A DNA stretch of 64,000 nucleotides from Bryobacterales bacterium F-183 (GCA_016865505.2 AP025252.1:5416137-5480136), one strand, 5' to 3'. Positions 26,425-35,981 are shown, numbered from the stretch's first letter. Notes: generated by a model not told the origin, from the letters alone. Numbers and translations are program-made.

Positions 26425-28611
26425 GTGGATCCAAACGAACAACAACAGCTCCAATCGCTCCAAAAGCAGATTCGTGATTTATCCGACGCGCACGCCGCGT
26501 TAACGCGTAGGGTCTTCGCTCTTGAAAAAGAGTTGGGACACCAGGGCGCTGGCTCACCGATCCCGGCGAGTTTTGCGCCACCTCCACCAATGCCCGTCGC
26601 GCCGCTGGGTACGACACCTCCGCTGCCTCCGCCCGTCGCTCCGGGACATCCCGGCGCAGTGCCGCCCGGGGCGATGGAGCCACCTCCTGTTTTGATTGCC
26701 GCCCAACCTCCGGTGTTTGCGCCGGAGTCTGTAGCAGCGTCGGCCAATGCCGAGGCAACGGCGATCGAAAGCAATGTTGGGCTGAAGTGGATCAACCGGA
26801 TCGGCGTGGTGACGGTGCTGATCGGCATCGTTTTCTTCTTCAAATACGCGGTGGACAACGAGTGGGTTGGTCCTGCAGGCCGGGTGCTGATCGGCGTGTT
26901 CACGGGATTGCTCGCGCTGCTGGCCGGGGATCGCCTTTGGCACCGCGGTCAGGAAGTGTTTGCGCAGGGCGTACAGGCGCTGGGGTCCGCGGTTCTGTAT
27001 CTGTCCTTCTTTGCGGCCTACTCGTTCTACGATCTGATTCCGCAAGCCGCCGCGTTCGTTTTGCTGCTGGCAACGACGGCGCTGACCGGAGCATTGTCGC
27101 TTCGTTACAACGCTCGAACGCCGCTGCTGTTGGCTCTTTTTGGCGCTTACATGACGCCGTTCCTGCTGTCCAAGGGCGAGCCAAATGACCTGTTCTTTCT
27201 TTGCTACATGCTGATGGTGAACGCAGCCGCGATGTTCGTGGCGCGAATGAAGGACTGGAAGAGCGTCGAGACGATTGCACTGTTGGGCATGTGGATCCTG
27301 AACATGGCCTGGAACGGTGATCGCGCATCGAAGGCCGGGCGGCACCTTGGGGTTGTCTTTACGGCCTTGAACTGGGCGGTGTGCGCGGCGAGTCCTAACG
27401 TCTGGGTCCCGATGCTGGCGCAGTTTGGCGCGTCAATCTCGCTGGGTATCGCGTTTGAAGAGCAGTGGGAAGGTGGCGTCCAACTGATGCTGGTGGCGCT
27501 GTTCTTTGCGGGCTTGGCCGTCAGTTGGGTGAAGAAGCTGCCCTTTGGCGCGGGTGTTGCGCTTTTGAGTTACTGGGTGGGCGTAGCCGTCGTGTCTGCA
27601 CCGCGTATTGCAGAGCACGTCACGGAACTCGCGCTTTGCTACACCGTCGTCCATCTGGGCGTCTTCGCATGGACCGCGGTTCGGGCATCGTCTGCCACTG
27701 GATCGCAGACCAAGTCTGACCTGTTGAGCGTTGCCGCTTCCGGCGCGATTTACTTCGGCGCGATGTACGCCCTGCTGCGCACCGAGTACAGCGCGTACCT
27801 TGGGCTATTCACGGTTGCCGTGGCCGCCAGCTATCTGTTGCTTGGCTATCTGCTGTACCGCGGAGTTCCGGCTGAGAATCGCGACTTGTCGGGGCCATTG
27901 CTGGCGGCCGGTTTAGCGCTGGCGTTTCTGGCACTGGCTGTCCCCATTCAACTCACCGGGTACCGCATTACGATTGGCTGGGCCATCCAGTCCGCCGCAC
28001 TGACGTGGATCGCGTACAAGCTGAAGGACTGGCGCGTGCTGCTTGCGTCTGGATTCCTGGCATTTCTGGCAATCGCACGGCTGGCCGGCGAAGACGCCAT
28101 GCTGTACTGGCCACCAATCGAAGGCGGGTATACGTTGCTATTGAACCCGCGGTTCGTTAGCTTTTTTGCCGTGTTTGTATCGCTGATGCTGTCCGCGTAC
28201 TGGATGTCGAAGATGCCGGAGGTCCCCAAGCAAGGGGCAGCGGTGCCGTACCTGTTGTCGCATCTGTTCTTTATCTGGGGTCTGCATCTGGAGCTGTTCG
28301 CCTACATCGACTCGCGGACCGACCTGGCATCGCCGACGAGCTTGAAGGCGCTGATCAGCAGTCTGATTTTGGCGGGGTATGGCTTCCAGTTCATCGCTTC
28401 CGGATTCGCGAGGCGAGCGGCCTTTCCACGCATTCTTGGGCTGATTCTGTTCGGCATTGTCATCGTCAAGCTGTACATCTACGACATTTGGCTTTTGGCG
28501 GTGGGCTATCGCATGGTGGCCTTTATCGCGCTGGGCGCTATGCTGCTGGCGGGGTCGTACCTGTACTCGCGGTTCCGTGACAAACTTTCCACACTGATTC
28601 GAGACGCATGA
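26425..28611 (+). CDS. DUF2339 polytopic membrane protein
   Basis: A 728-residue protein. GTG at 26425 opens a coiled coil (residues 1-40, EQQQLQSLQKQIRDLSDAH) and a long proline-rich linker (about 48-100), then around 18-20 hydrophobic helices. The first helices begin VGLKWINRIGVVTVLIGIVFF and FKYAVDNEWVGPAGRVLIG, the DUF2339 hallmark. It overlaps the DUF3999 gene by 4 bp; these two families regularly occur side by side, which suggests they act together. No enzymatic function is known for the family. Confidence 0.92.
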   Translation: MDPNEQQQLQSLQKQIRDLSDAHAALTRRVFALEKELGHQGAGSPIPASFAPPPPMPVAPLGTTPPLPPPVAPGHPGAVPPGAMEPPPVLIAAQPPVFAPESVAASANAEATAIESNVGLKWINRIGVVTVLIGIVFFFKYAVDNEWVGPAGRVLIGVFTGLLALLAGDRLWHRGQEVFAQGVQALGSAVLYLSFFAAYSFYDLIPQAAAFVLLLATTALTGALSLRYNARTPLLLALFGAYMTPFLLSKGEPNDLFFLCYMLMVNAAAMFVARMKDWKSVETIALLGMWILNMAWNGDRASKAGRHLGVVFTALNWAVCAASPNVWVPMLAQFGASISLGIAFEEQWEGGVQLMLVALFFAGLAVSWVKKLPFGAGVALLSYWVGVAVVSAPRIAEHVTELALCYTVVHLGVFAWTAVRASSATGSQTKSDLLSVAASGAIYFGAMYALLRTEYSAYLGLFTVAVAASYLLLGYLLYRGVPAENRDLSGPLLAAGLALAFLALAVPIQLTGYRITIGWAIQSAALTWIAYKLKDWRVLLASGFLAFLAIARLAGEDAMLYWPPIEGGYTLLLNPRFVSFFAVFVSLMLSAYWMSKMPEVPKQGAAVPYLLSHLFFIWGLHLELFAYIDSRTDLASPTSLKALISSLILAGYGFQFIASGFARRAAFPRILGLILFGIVIVKLYIYDIWLLAVGYRMVAFIALGAMLLAGSYLYSRFRDKLSTLIRDA

Positions 28612-29867
28612 GCACCTCTCGCTGCAAAACATCCCTGGTTCTCGCACTCTGCTTGCCGGTGCTGGCGCTGGCTGACTTTACACCGTCGGCTTGGAAGTAT
28701 CGCAAGCGCCTGCCGGTGGACGCCACTAAGGCGATCACGGCAGTGCATGTCGACAAGCAGGTGTTCAGCAAGGCCGCACCGGGCTTGTTTGATCTGCGCA
28801 TCGTGCATGGGGCCGAAGAAGTGCCGTACATCCTGAACCGGATGTCGGCATCGCACCAACTGCATGAGATCGAGACCGAATTGCTCGACAAGGGCGCCAG
28901 CGGTGCGGGACTGCAGTTTGTTTTGTCGCTAGGTGGCGTGGAGCGGCATAGCCGGGTGACGATCAAGACCAATGATTCGAACTTCCGGCGTCGCGTCATG
29001 GTCGAGTCTTCGAAGGATCGGAATAGCTGGGCGGTCATCCGCAAAGAGGCGTTCATCTTCGACTTTACGCATGAGGGGCAGCACTCTTCGATTCTGTCGA
29101 TTGAGTATCCGGTATCGACTCAGCCATATCTGCGGGTGACGGTGGAAGGCTGGCAGGATCCGGCGATCGTGACCGGAGCTTCGGTGTCGCTAGCAGAGGA
29201 TCGCCCGCCTGTCCGCCAAGTGATTCAGACCTTCAAGGCACCGCAAGGAACCTCCGATGCCCGTATCAAAGCAATGCTGTACACGCTCGACTTTGGCGAG
29301 AACAACGTGCCGAAAGACCTGCTGCGGTTTGAGATCCTGAGTGCGCAGCCAGCGATGTTCCATCGTGCGGTGGAGGTTGAGACTTCCGGCGATGGCAAGA
29401 ACTGGGCGCCGCACGATCGCGGCGTGATCTTCCGGGTCCCGGGTGAAGAGTCCTTGTGGCTGAACATGGCGGACACGGGTACTCGCTATCTGCGGGTACG
29501 GCTGTTTCATGGGGATGACAAACCGCTGCAGATCGATGCGATTGTGGCCGAAAGCATCCTGCGACGGCTGGTGTTTCCATCGTCGTCAAGCGGCGACTAC
29601 TGGCTGTACTATGGGAATCCCGACGCGAGCCGGCCTTCGTACGATTTGCCGATGGTCTTGGCGCGCTCGTCCATCGAAAGTGCGGCGCCGATTGGGGCGA
29701 ATGTCGAGGAGCCGAACCCGGGGTACAAGCCGCCGCCAGAGCCCGAAAAACCCTTTAGCGACCGGAATCCTGCGCTGTTGTATGGCGCGCTGATCCTGGC
29801 TGTGTTAATCATCGGATACATGACCATACGATTCATTCAGAAGGCATCGGCAGAAGCGTCCAAATGA
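28608..29867 (+). CDS. DUF3999-like exported membrane-anchored protein
   Basis: A 419-residue protein with signal peptide STSRCKTSLVLALCLPVLALA, a large beta-rich exterior, and one C-terminal anchor helix (about 388-408, LLYGALILAVLIIGYMTIRFI). Repeated carbohydrate-binding-like modules can be seen: FRRRVMVESSKDRNSWAVI and FHRAVEVETSGDGKNWAP, both followed by aromatic strands ending in RYLRVRLF or PYLRVTVEG. These resemble F5/8-type discoidin folds. It overlaps DUF2339 upstream and the HAD gene downstream by 4 bp each. It is a probable periplasmic partner of the DUF2339 protein. Confidence 0.85.
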   Translation: MSTSRCKTSLVLALCLPVLALADFTPSAWKYRKRLPVDATKAITAVHVDKQVFSKAAPGLFDLRIVHGAEEVPYILNRMSASHQLHEIETELLDKGASGAGLQFVLSLGGVERHSRVTIKTNDSNFRRRVMVESSKDRNSWAVIRKEAFIFDFTHEGQHSSILSIEYPVSTQPYLRVTVEGWQDPAIVTGASVSLAEDRPPVRQVIQTFKAPQGTSDARIKAMLYTLDFGENNVPKDLLRFEILSAQPAMFHRAVEVETSGDGKNWAPHDRGVIFRVPGEESLWLNMADTGTRYLRVRLFHGDDKPLQIDAIVAESILRRLVFPSSSSGDYWLYYGNPDASRPSYDLPMVLARSSIESAAPIGANVEEPNPGYKPPPEPEKPFSDRNPALLYGALILAVLIIGYMTIRFIQKASAEASK

Positions 29868-30466
29868 GCTATGACGCGGTGCTGTTTGACTTCGATGGAG
29901 TCCTGGCCGATAGCGAACCGTTGCACTACGAGGTGTGGTGTGAAGTGCTGGCGCCCTTCGGGTTTGAGATGGACTGGGAGACGTACGTCCGGGAATGCAT
30001 CGGTATTTCGGATCGCTTGATGGTGGAGCGCTTCTGCGCGACCAAAACCCCTCCACTGGACTTTGAGACGATCTACGCGTTGTACCCCACGAAGAAAGAA
30101 ATCCTCAGCCGGCGGATGATCGAAAAGATGCCGTTTCTGGCGGAGACGGTACGGCTGCTGAACGACATTGCGCTGCCGATGGCTGTGGTGTCGTCAAGCA
30201 GCCGGAATGAGGTCGAGTTGCCGCTCTTGCAAGCGGGGATACGGGATCGGTTTTCCGCTTTGGTGTGCGGCTTGGAAGCGGGCAAGCTAAAGCCCGCCCC
30301 GGATCCGTATCTGATGGGTGCGGAGATGCTGGGTGCGCTACGTCCGTTAGTCGTGGAAGACTCGGAAGCGGGCGAGTTGTCTGGCAAGACCGCCGGCTTT
30401 GACGTCGTCCGTGTATCGTCGCCGCAGGAAGTGGCGCCGAAGGTACGAGCGGCGCTGGGAATCTAA
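29864..30466 (+). CDS. HAD-superfamily phosphatase (beta-phosphoglucomutase-like)
   Basis: A 200-residue subfamily I hydrolase. Motif I is LFDFDGVLADSEP (nucleophile D and acid/base D), motif II VVSSSSRNEVEL, the lysine of motif III is in GKLKPAPDPYL, and motif IV is VVEDSEAGELSGKTAG. The helical cap between residues 16 and 80 matches the beta-phosphoglucomutase/phosphoglycolate phosphatase group. The substrate cannot be told. ATG overlaps the previous stop by 4 bp; its own TAA shares CTAA (30463-30466) with the convergent DinB gene. Confidence 0.9.
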   Translation: MSYDAVLFDFDGVLADSEPLHYEVWCEVLAPFGFEMDWETYVRECIGISDRLMVERFCATKTPPLDFETIYALYPTKKEILSRRMIEKMPFLAETVRLLNDIALPMAVVSSSSRNEVELPLLQAGIRDRFSALVCGLEAGKLKPAPDPYLMGAEMLGALRPLVVEDSEAGELSGKTAGFDVVRVSSPQEVAPKVRAALGI

Positions 30467-30933
30467 GGCAACAGCTTTTTGAGCATGGCAATCTGCCCGG
30501 CGTGATAGATGTTGTGCTGCGCGATGCCGTGGAGTACGACATAGAAGCTGTACTCCCGTCCGGGAACCTGATAATCCAACTTGGCTTCCGGGAAGGACGC
30601 CAGGGTCTTCAGTAAGGTCTCGTTCACAACTTTGAGCCGTCCCAAATCGGCTTCCCAATCCGACGCCTGACCGCCGGTGACTGGAGGCCAATCCTCGTCG
30701 TCCCGGAGCGAGCGGTATTCCTCGCCGAGTAGGACGTCGGTGGCCACCTGCTGCCAAGCGGTTACGTGCTTCACGATCTCCCAGATGGTGTGTACTTCAG
30801 GTCCGGCTCGCTTCTGCGCTTTGCTGAAGTCGACTCCGTCCAAAGTTTCGAGGACCGAGGGTCCGTGCCAAGCGGGACCTTTGTGGGACTTCCCTAACTC
30901 ACCCTGCAACCGGGTAATTTCTGACAAAGCCAT
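30463..30933 (-). CDS. DinB-family protein
   Basis: A 156-residue four-helix-bundle protein starting at ATG 30933. The metal-site histidines of the DinB/YfiT superfamily appear as HTIWEIVKHVTAW (first His near residue 48) and LHGIAQHNIYHAGQIAML (HxxxH near the C-terminus). Family members are thiol-dependent transferases or metal-binding proteins of unclear role. It lies 10 bp downstream of the DnaC-like gene. A second DinB/YfiT-type gene is at 36.9 kb. Confidence 0.85.
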   Translation of the reverse strand: MALSEITRLQGELGKSHKGPAWHGPSVLETLDGVDFSKAQKRAGPEVHTIWEIVKHVTAWQQVATDVLLGEEYRSLRDDEDWPPVTGGQASDWEADLGRLKVVNETLLKTLASFPEAKLDYQVPGREYSFYVVLHGIAQHNIYHAGQIAMLKKLLP

Positions 30934-30943
30934 CGCTTTTTCC

Positions 30944-31708
30944 TTACGCCTTTCTGCGGATGCGGTAGTCTTCCACCGCAGGCATTTTGATGATCTTGCA
31001 CATCTCAAACAAGCGGGAACGAGCGCGCATACCAACACGTTCGGCAAGCGTAATGCGGGAGGTGTAGCCGCCGACCGACCCGGCCGCCTTTTCCTGGATC
31101 GTGCCGCCCGCGTCCGGATCCGGCAGATTGGTGGTGGCGATGGTCGGCTTACGGTTGTTGCAGCGGTGCGTGATGATCGACGTTACCGTGTCTTCCACCC
31201 AGTCGGTGACACGGTGGGCTCCCAAATCGTCGAGCAGCAGGACCTCGCACTCAAGCGCGTTGCGGAGGGCTTCGCGATCGACGGACTCGGACGTCTTGTC
31301 ATAGCCCTGACGGATCTGGTCGAGCAGCCGCTGGTAATCGTAGAACATGCCGTCGTAACCCTTGGCAATCAGAGCTCGAAGTACAGCCACCGCTAAGTGG
31401 GTCTTACCCGTCCCGGGGTCGCCCACAAAGAGCAGACCCGGCTTTTCGGTGAGCGGGAACTCGCGCACAAACGCCCTTACTTGGAGCAGTACGCTGCCCA
31501 AAGAGTTTCTCGCGATTGGATTATCGGCGGGAAGAAGAAAGTTTTCCGTTGAAGAGTTGCGGTACAGCGGAGGAATCCCGGCGGCGTTTTCCACACGCTC
31601 CGCACGCCCTTCCTGCGCGCAGGAACAGCGTGTTGCTGCGGTAACGCCATCCCGCTCCAGTATCAAAAATCCGATTCCACCACACTTGGGGCAGTTGGAG
31701 TCCGCCAT
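30944..31708 (-). CDS. DnaC/DnaI-like helicase-loader ATPase
   Basis: A 254-residue AAA+ ATPase. An N-terminal zinc ribbon (SNCPKCGGIGFLI and TRCSCAQEGRAER) is followed by an ATPase core: Walker A GDPGTGKTHLAVAVL, Walker B EVLLLDDLGAHRVTDW, sensor-1 TIATTNLPD and an arginine patch RSRLFEMCKII. This layout is that of DnaC/DnaI replicative helicase loaders; transposon IstB proteins share the fold but lack this zinc ribbon, and no transposase is nearby. It lies downstream of prs (30 bp gap) on the same strand. Confidence 0.88.
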   Translation of the reverse strand: MADSNCPKCGGIGFLILERDGVTAATRCSCAQEGRAERVENAAGIPPLYRNSSTENFLLPADNPIARNSLGSVLLQVRAFVREFPLTEKPGLLFVGDPGTGKTHLAVAVLRALIAKGYDGMFYDYQRLLDQIRQGYDKTSESVDREALRNALECEVLLLDDLGAHRVTDWVEDTVTSIITHRCNNRKPTIATTNLPDPDAGGTIQEKAAGSVGGYTSRITLAERVGMRARSRLFEMCKIIKMPAVEDYRIRRKA

Positions 31709-31738
31709 GCTGCTAACCAGTGTACGCCTGAACGCGGG

Positions 31739-32710
31739 CTAAACGAACAACGCGCTGACCGACCCGTCCTCGTGGATACTTTGGATGGCTTGTGCGAGAA
31801 GCGGGGCTACGGACAGGACCCGGATGCGGTTGCACTTCGTGGAGTGACCGTTCAGCGGGATGGAGTCGGTAACCACCACCTCAGCGATGGTGCTAGCCTC
31901 GATACGCTCGATCGCGGGGCCCGAGAATACGGCGTGCGTGGCGACAGCCCGAACGCTGGTCGCACCTGCGGCGGTGAGCGCTTCGGCTCCTTTCACCAAG
32001 GTACCGGCTGTGTCGATAAGGTCGTCTACCATGATGCAGTCACGCCCATCTACGTCGCCAATGATGTGCATCGCCTCAGCGACGTTGACCTCCGTACGGC
32101 GCTTGTCGATGATCGCGAGCGGGAGGTCCAGGCGCTTGGCAAAGGCTCTGGCTCGAGCCACGCCACCGGCATCAGGGGAAACGACGACTGTGTTCTCGTT
32201 CACCTTATTTCTAAAGTAATCGATGAAAACTGGGGTCCCAAGCATATGATCCACAGGGATTTCAAAGAATCCGCCGATTTGCGCAGCGTGCAGGTCCAGC
32301 GCGAGAACGCGGTGGGCGCCTGCCGTCTCGATCATGCTCGCCACTAACTTGGCGGAGATCGGCATGCGGGGGCGATCCTTGCGGTCCTGGCGGGCGTAGC
32401 CGTAGTAGGGGATCACCGCCGTGATGCGCTGGGCCGACGCGCGCTTGAGTGCGTCGATCATAAGCAGCAGTTCCATCAGGTTGTGGTTGACAGGGGAGCA
32501 GGTGGATTGCACCACGAAAACGTCCGCGCCGCGAACATTTTCAAGAACTTGCAGGTGGATCTCACCGTCCGAAAACTGCTTGACCGATGCCTCGCCGACG
32601 GGCATCTCAAGACATTCACAGATGGAACTGGCGAGTACGGGATTGGCTGTACAGGTAAAGATCTTGAGCCTGTCGAATCTTATCGCGCGTACCGGCTGGG
32701 GGGCGGCCAT
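31739..32710 (-). CDS. prs: Ribose-phosphate pyrophosphokinase
   Basis: A 323-residue enzyme that makes PRPP from ribose 5-phosphate and ATP for nucleotide, histidine and tryptophan synthesis. Motifs are [16 protein letters not shown], the ATP loop [15 protein letters not shown], the ribose-5-phosphate and PRPP loops [16 protein letters not shown] and [21 protein letters not shown] at 32710 has AGGAG five bases upstream (32715-32719) and lies 31 bp inside the 3' end of ispE. The product PRPP is also the substrate of apt, two genes upstream. Confidence 0.96.
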   Translation of the reverse strand: MAAPQPVRAIRFDRLKIFTCTANPVLASSICECLEMPVGEASVKQFSDGEIHLQVLENVRGADVFVVQSTCSPVNHNLMELLLMIDALKRASAQRITAVIPYYGYARQDRKDRPRMPISAKLVASMIETAGAHRVLALDLHAAQIGGFFEIPVDHMLGTPVFIDYFRNKVNENTVVVSPDAGGVARARAFAKRLDLPLAIIDKRRTEVNVAEAMHIIGDVDGRDCIMVDDLIDTAGTLVKGAEALTAAGATSVRAVATHAVFSGPAIERIEASTIAEVVVTDSIPLNGHSTKCNRIRVLSVAPLLAQAIQSIHEDGSVSALFV

Positions 32711-33606
32711 ATTTCTCCTGCTATGTGTTCCCGCAACTGGCGCCACCACAACTTCTGGTACTGGCGTCGCGATACGGTTTCGAAATCATGAATAACGGCG
32801 GGATATTTTAGGATACTGGAATCCCCGCCCTTCTTCTCCGCGAAAAACGCATAAATTGACGATCCGCTGCCGGACATTCGCACAAACTCTGCGCCTGCTT
32901 TGGTTAAGCTCGAATGGATATCACGGAGCTTTCTATATTTCTTATAAACCGATGATTCAAAATCATTTCGGCAGGCAGACAAGTCGCCATGTGCGATCTT
33001 CCAGGCGGAATCCCGAAAAGGTGCCTCATCTAAAGGGTCGGTGGTGCGCCGCAAGCCTTGGTAGGCATCGGCCGTCGAAACGTGGATGCCCGAGGCAACT
33101 ACGATCCCGGTCCGCTTGGGCAGCTCTGGCATGGGAAGCAGATCTGTTCCGCGGCCAAATCCAATGGCTGTACCACCATAGAGGAAAAAGTTAATGTCGC
33201 TACCTAAAGATGCCGCGATCTCTTGGACTTGTTGAAACGTCAGCTTCAGCCCTGCCAAAACGGGAACTGCCAATAGAGTGGCTGCGGCGTTGGAGGAGCC
33301 ACCACCCAGCCCGCCACCCATGGGGATATTTTTGCGTATCTCGAATTCCAGCAATCCTTTGAAGCGTGTTTTTTTACGTAATGCTTCAACGGCCCGCGCA
33401 ATGATGTTATCCGGAATATCTGGAGTCCCGGAAATTCGCACCTCGGACTTGCCCAAGGGGGTATAGGAGATTGCCAGCGTGTCGGATAGCGATATCGTCT
33501 GGAAAACCGTTTGTAGTTCGTGATATCCGTCCGAACGCTTATGTAGTACTCGAAGGTCGAGATTAACCTTGGCGAGCGATCGGATACGGACTTTCCGGAC
33601 TTCCAT
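32680..33606 (-). CDS. ispE: 4-diphosphocytidyl-2-C-methyl-D-erythritol kinase (IspE)
   Basis: A 308-residue GHMP kinase of the MEP isoprenoid pathway. The start [26 protein letters not shown] is diagnostic (catalytic Lys and the DGYHE element). The ATP-binding loop is [19 protein letters not shown], and [11 protein letters not shown] carries the catalytic Asp. The third motif is [13 protein letters not shown]. The base composition is visibly lower in GC than the rest (about 45-53 percent by eye in several 60-base lines), with AT-ending codons frequent. The last 31 bp overlap prs. The active-site residues are intact, so it should be functional despite the odd composition. Confidence 0.94.
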   Translation of the reverse strand: MEVRKVRIRSLAKVNLDLRVLHKRSDGYHELQTVFQTISLSDTLAISYTPLGKSEVRISGTPDIPDNIIARAVEALRKKTRFKGLLEFEIRKNIPMGGGLGGGSSNAAATLLAVPVLAGLKLTFQQVQEIAASLGSDINFFLYGGTAIGFGRGTDLLPMPELPKRTGIVVASGIHVSTADAYQGLRRTTDPLDEAPFRDSAWKIAHGDLSACRNDFESSVYKKYRKLRDIHSSLTKAGAEFVRMSGSGSSIYAFFAEKKGGDSSILKYPAVIHDFETVSRRQYQKLWWRQLREHIAGEIWPPPSRYAR

Positions 33607-33607
33607 C

Positions 33608-34123
33608 CTAGTAGTGAATAAGGGATTGGATGGGACGCTGTCCCAGCTTTTGGCGACCGTTCAGGAAGTCGAGTTCTATGACGAAAGCGAGACCCGCCAC
33701 AGTTCCACCCAAGCGTTCGACTAAGCCTGCGACCGCCGCAGCGGTGCCGCCGGTGGCGAGCACGTCGTCCACGATCAGGACTTTCTGACCCGGAAGAACT
33801 GCATCGCGGTGGACTTCCAAGCGATCCGTTCCGTATTCCAGCTCATACTCCGCGAACTCGACCACACTGGGTAGCTTCTTCGGCTTGCGGACCGGCACGA
33901 AGCCAGCGCCGATGGCGTAGGCAACCGCTGGAGCAAAGAAGAAGCCGCGCGCCTCAATGCCGATGACCTGATCGATGCCCTTGCCGGCGTACTCCGCTGA
34001 GAGCGCGTCTAGGACGGCCTTGAGTCCGGTGGCGTCCTTCAAGAGAGTGGTGATGTCGAAGAAGTTAATGCCGGGTTTCGGAAAGTCCGGAACTTCGCGG
34101 ATCAGGGCTTTGAGGTGGTCCAT
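33608..34123 (-). CDS. apt: Adenine phosphoribosyltransferase
   Basis: A 171-residue purine-salvage enzyme making AMP from adenine and PRPP. It begins [27 protein letters not shown], the APT N-terminus. [31 protein letters not shown] is the adenine-binding region and [17 protein letters not shown] the PRPP loop. Full-length. It starts the apt-ispE-prs-dnaC-like minus-strand run and ends one base before ispE begins. Its start is divergent from the POTRA gene, 69 bp away. Confidence 0.97.
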   Translation of the reverse strand: MDHLKALIREVPDFPKPGINFFDITTLLKDATGLKAVLDALSAEYAGKGIDQVIGIEARGFFFAPAVAYAIGAGFVPVRKPKKLPSVVEFAEYELEYGTDRLEVHRDAVLPGQKVLIVDDVLATGGTAAAVAGLVERLGGTVAGLAFVIELDFLNGRQKLGQRPIQSLIHY

Positions 34124-34192
34124 TCTAAAGCGGGAATATCGAGTTTAACACGCAACTGCAGGTGGCGGCTTCGCGTCTACAATCAAGGACAT

Positions 34193-35446
34193 ATGAAGTT
34201 TTCTGCCGTTGCTGCCGCCGCCACGCTTTGCGTTTCGCTCTTCGCTCAGGTCGCTCCTCTCGCTGAGGTGCAGGTAACGGGGAATCGCAACTACACGACG
34301 GCTGCGGTCATCGAGGCAAGCGGGTTGCGGATCGGCAAACCGGTCAAAGAAGCGGACTTCGAGGCGGCACGCGATCGTCTCATGGCCACCGGCGGCTTTG
34401 AGACGATGAACTATCGGTTCGGCCCGTCGAAGGATGGAAAGGGCTATTTGGTGACCTTCGAAGTGACCGAGGTCGAGCGTAGCCTGCCGGTGAAGTTTGA
34501 AGACTTGCCTGCTAAACCACTTGAAATGGAGGCAGTGCTCCGGAAAGCGGAACCTCTGTTCGGCGGCAGAAAGGCTCCCGGCAATAAGGCGGTGCTCGAT
34601 AAACTGGCCAAGGCGCTGACCGACTACCTGGTTGCCAAGCATGAGTTTGAGGGTACGGTGGCGGCCCGTGTGTCGTCCGACACCCCAGGCGAGCTGTACG
34701 TTTTGTTCCGTCCGTCGGTTGGGCGGCTGCGTATCGGCAAGGTGTCCTTTGAGGGCAACCAGGTGCTGGACAGCGGCTTTCTTGGAAATGCCTTTGGGAT
34801 TGTCGCGATCGGTACGGAGTTCAAGGAGGAAAGTGTTCAGAAGCTTCTGGACACGGCTGTGCGTCCTCACTACGAGGCGCGAGGGTTCCTGGGCGTAAAG
34901 TTTCCCAAGCTGACCACTTGGCCCATTAAGGACGTGGAAGGCGTATCGCTGATCGTGAAGGTGGAAGAAGGGCGTCCGTACACCTACGGAACGATCGAGG
35001 CTACGGGACGGGGCGTGGCGGCCAAGGAGGTGTACTCCATCGCGAACATCAAGCATGGGGAGACAGCAAACTTCGACGCTGTGAAGGGAACGCTCGACAA
35101 ACTCGTGGCACGCATGCACCGAGAAGGGTACATGCGCGCGAAAGCGACCTACGACCGCCGGGTGAACGACCAGGCCCGGACCGTGGATGTGGTGTTCAAG
35201 ACCGATCCAGGTCCGCAGTACACCTTTGGCAAGCTCGACATCAAGGGTTTGGACCTGATCGGCGAGCCGGCGATCCGGAAGATTTGGGGCCTGAAGGCGG
35301 GCAAGCCGTTCAACTCGGAGTACCCGGATTACTTTTTGAACAACGTTCGCGAGCAAGGGTTGTTTGACGGCCTGAAGCAGACCCGCGCCGAGACGAAGCT
35401 GGACGACAAGTCGCTAACGGCCGACGTCACGCTGCACTTCAAGTAG
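34193..35446 (+). CDS. Exported POTRA-repeat protein without a barrel
   Basis: A 417-residue protein with signal peptide KFSAVAAAATLCVSLFA from ATG 34193. It consists of POTRA-type repeats, four or five by eye. The first is LAEVQVTGNRNYTTAAVI; the third is GKVSFEGNQVLDSGFL, followed by a helix KEESVQKLLDTAVRPHY; then YGTIEATGRGVAAKEVYS; the last is FGKLDIKGLDLIGEPAIRKI, ending LTADVTLHFK. BamA and TamA have such repeats followed by a membrane barrel of about 300-400 residues; here the chain stops after the last repeat and the next gene is convergent, so the barrel is absent. It may be a periplasmic component of outer-membrane protein handling. Confidence 0.85.
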   Translation: MKFSAVAAAATLCVSLFAQVAPLAEVQVTGNRNYTTAAVIEASGLRIGKPVKEADFEAARDRLMATGGFETMNYRFGPSKDGKGYLVTFEVTEVERSLPVKFEDLPAKPLEMEAVLRKAEPLFGGRKAPGNKAVLDKLAKALTDYLVAKHEFEGTVAARVSSDTPGELYVLFRPSVGRLRIGKVSFEGNQVLDSGFLGNAFGIVAIGTEFKEESVQKLLDTAVRPHYEARGFLGVKFPKLTTWPIKDVEGVSLIVKVEEGRPYTYGTIEATGRGVAAKEVYSIANIKHGETANFDAVKGTLDKLVARMHREGYMRAKATYDRRVNDQARTVDVVFKTDPGPQYTFGKLDIKGLDLIGEPAIRKIWGLKAGKPFNSEYPDYFLNNVREQGLFDGLKQTRAETKLDDKSLTADVTLHFK

Positions 35447-35447
35447 G

Positions 35448-35981
35448 CTATTGCTTCTTCAGGACCTCGATGCAGGCTCGCATGAAGGCGGGCAGGTCCT
35501 CGGGCTTTCGGGAGGTCACAAGGTTGTTGTCGACGACGACTTCCGCGTCCTGCCATTCGGCTCCTGCGTTGACGACGTCGGTCTTAATGGAAAAGAACGC
35601 GGTGGCCTTGCGACCGCGCAGGACATTGGCGGAACACATCATCCAGGGGCCGTGGCAGATGGCAGCCACGAGTTTGCCGGCGCGGTTGATGTCCGCAACG
35701 AACTGACAGGCTTTTTCCACGCGGCGCATGTAGTCCGGCGCGAAACCGCCCGGGATAATGACGCCATCGAAGTCATCCACCTGGACTCCGGAATACGAGT
35801 GGTCGCACTTGACGGGATAGCCGAGCTTACTGGTGTATACCTTTCCGGCGTCAGAAGCGAGTACCGTGACCCGGGCTCCGGCTTCTTGCAGGCGGTACAG
35901 CGGGTACCACAATTCCATTTCCTGGTAGAGGTTTTCCGCGAGGATCGCGACGTGTTTTCCGGACAGCTCCATATCCGTCAT
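35448..35981 (-). CDS. DJ-1/PfpI-family protein
   Basis: A 177-residue cytoplasmic protein of the DJ-1/PfpI superfamily (deglycase, glyoxalase III or intracellular protease-like). The nucleophile elbow is LVAAICHGPWMM (Cys) with a nearby histidine. GVIIPGGFAPDYMRR is the glutamate/glycine loop and DDDLVTSRKPEDLP-like residues close the domain (seen as DNNLVTSRKPEDLPAFM). It overlaps the upstream beta-lactamase-like gene by 4 bp. The exact activity is not predictable. Confidence 0.9.
   Translation of the reverse strand: MTDMELSGKHVAILAENLYQEMELWYPLYRLQEAGARVTVLASDAGKVYTSKLGYPVKCDHSYSGVQVDDFDGVIIPGGFAPDYMRRVEKACQFVADINRAGKLVAAICHGPWMMCSANVLRGRKATAFFSIKTDVVNAGAEWQDAEVVVDNNLVTSRKPEDLPAFMRACIEVLKKQ

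Noticed and set aside
30944-31708. DnaC-like ATPase as an IstB-type transposition helper
   Set aside because: No transposase, inverted repeats or target duplications are nearby, and the N-terminal zinc ribbon is more like DnaC/DnaI.
34145-35356. Minus-strand open frame of 403 codons across the POTRA gene
   Set aside because: The plus strand has a signal peptide and several POTRA repeats; the opposite frame shows histidine- and arginine-rich noise.
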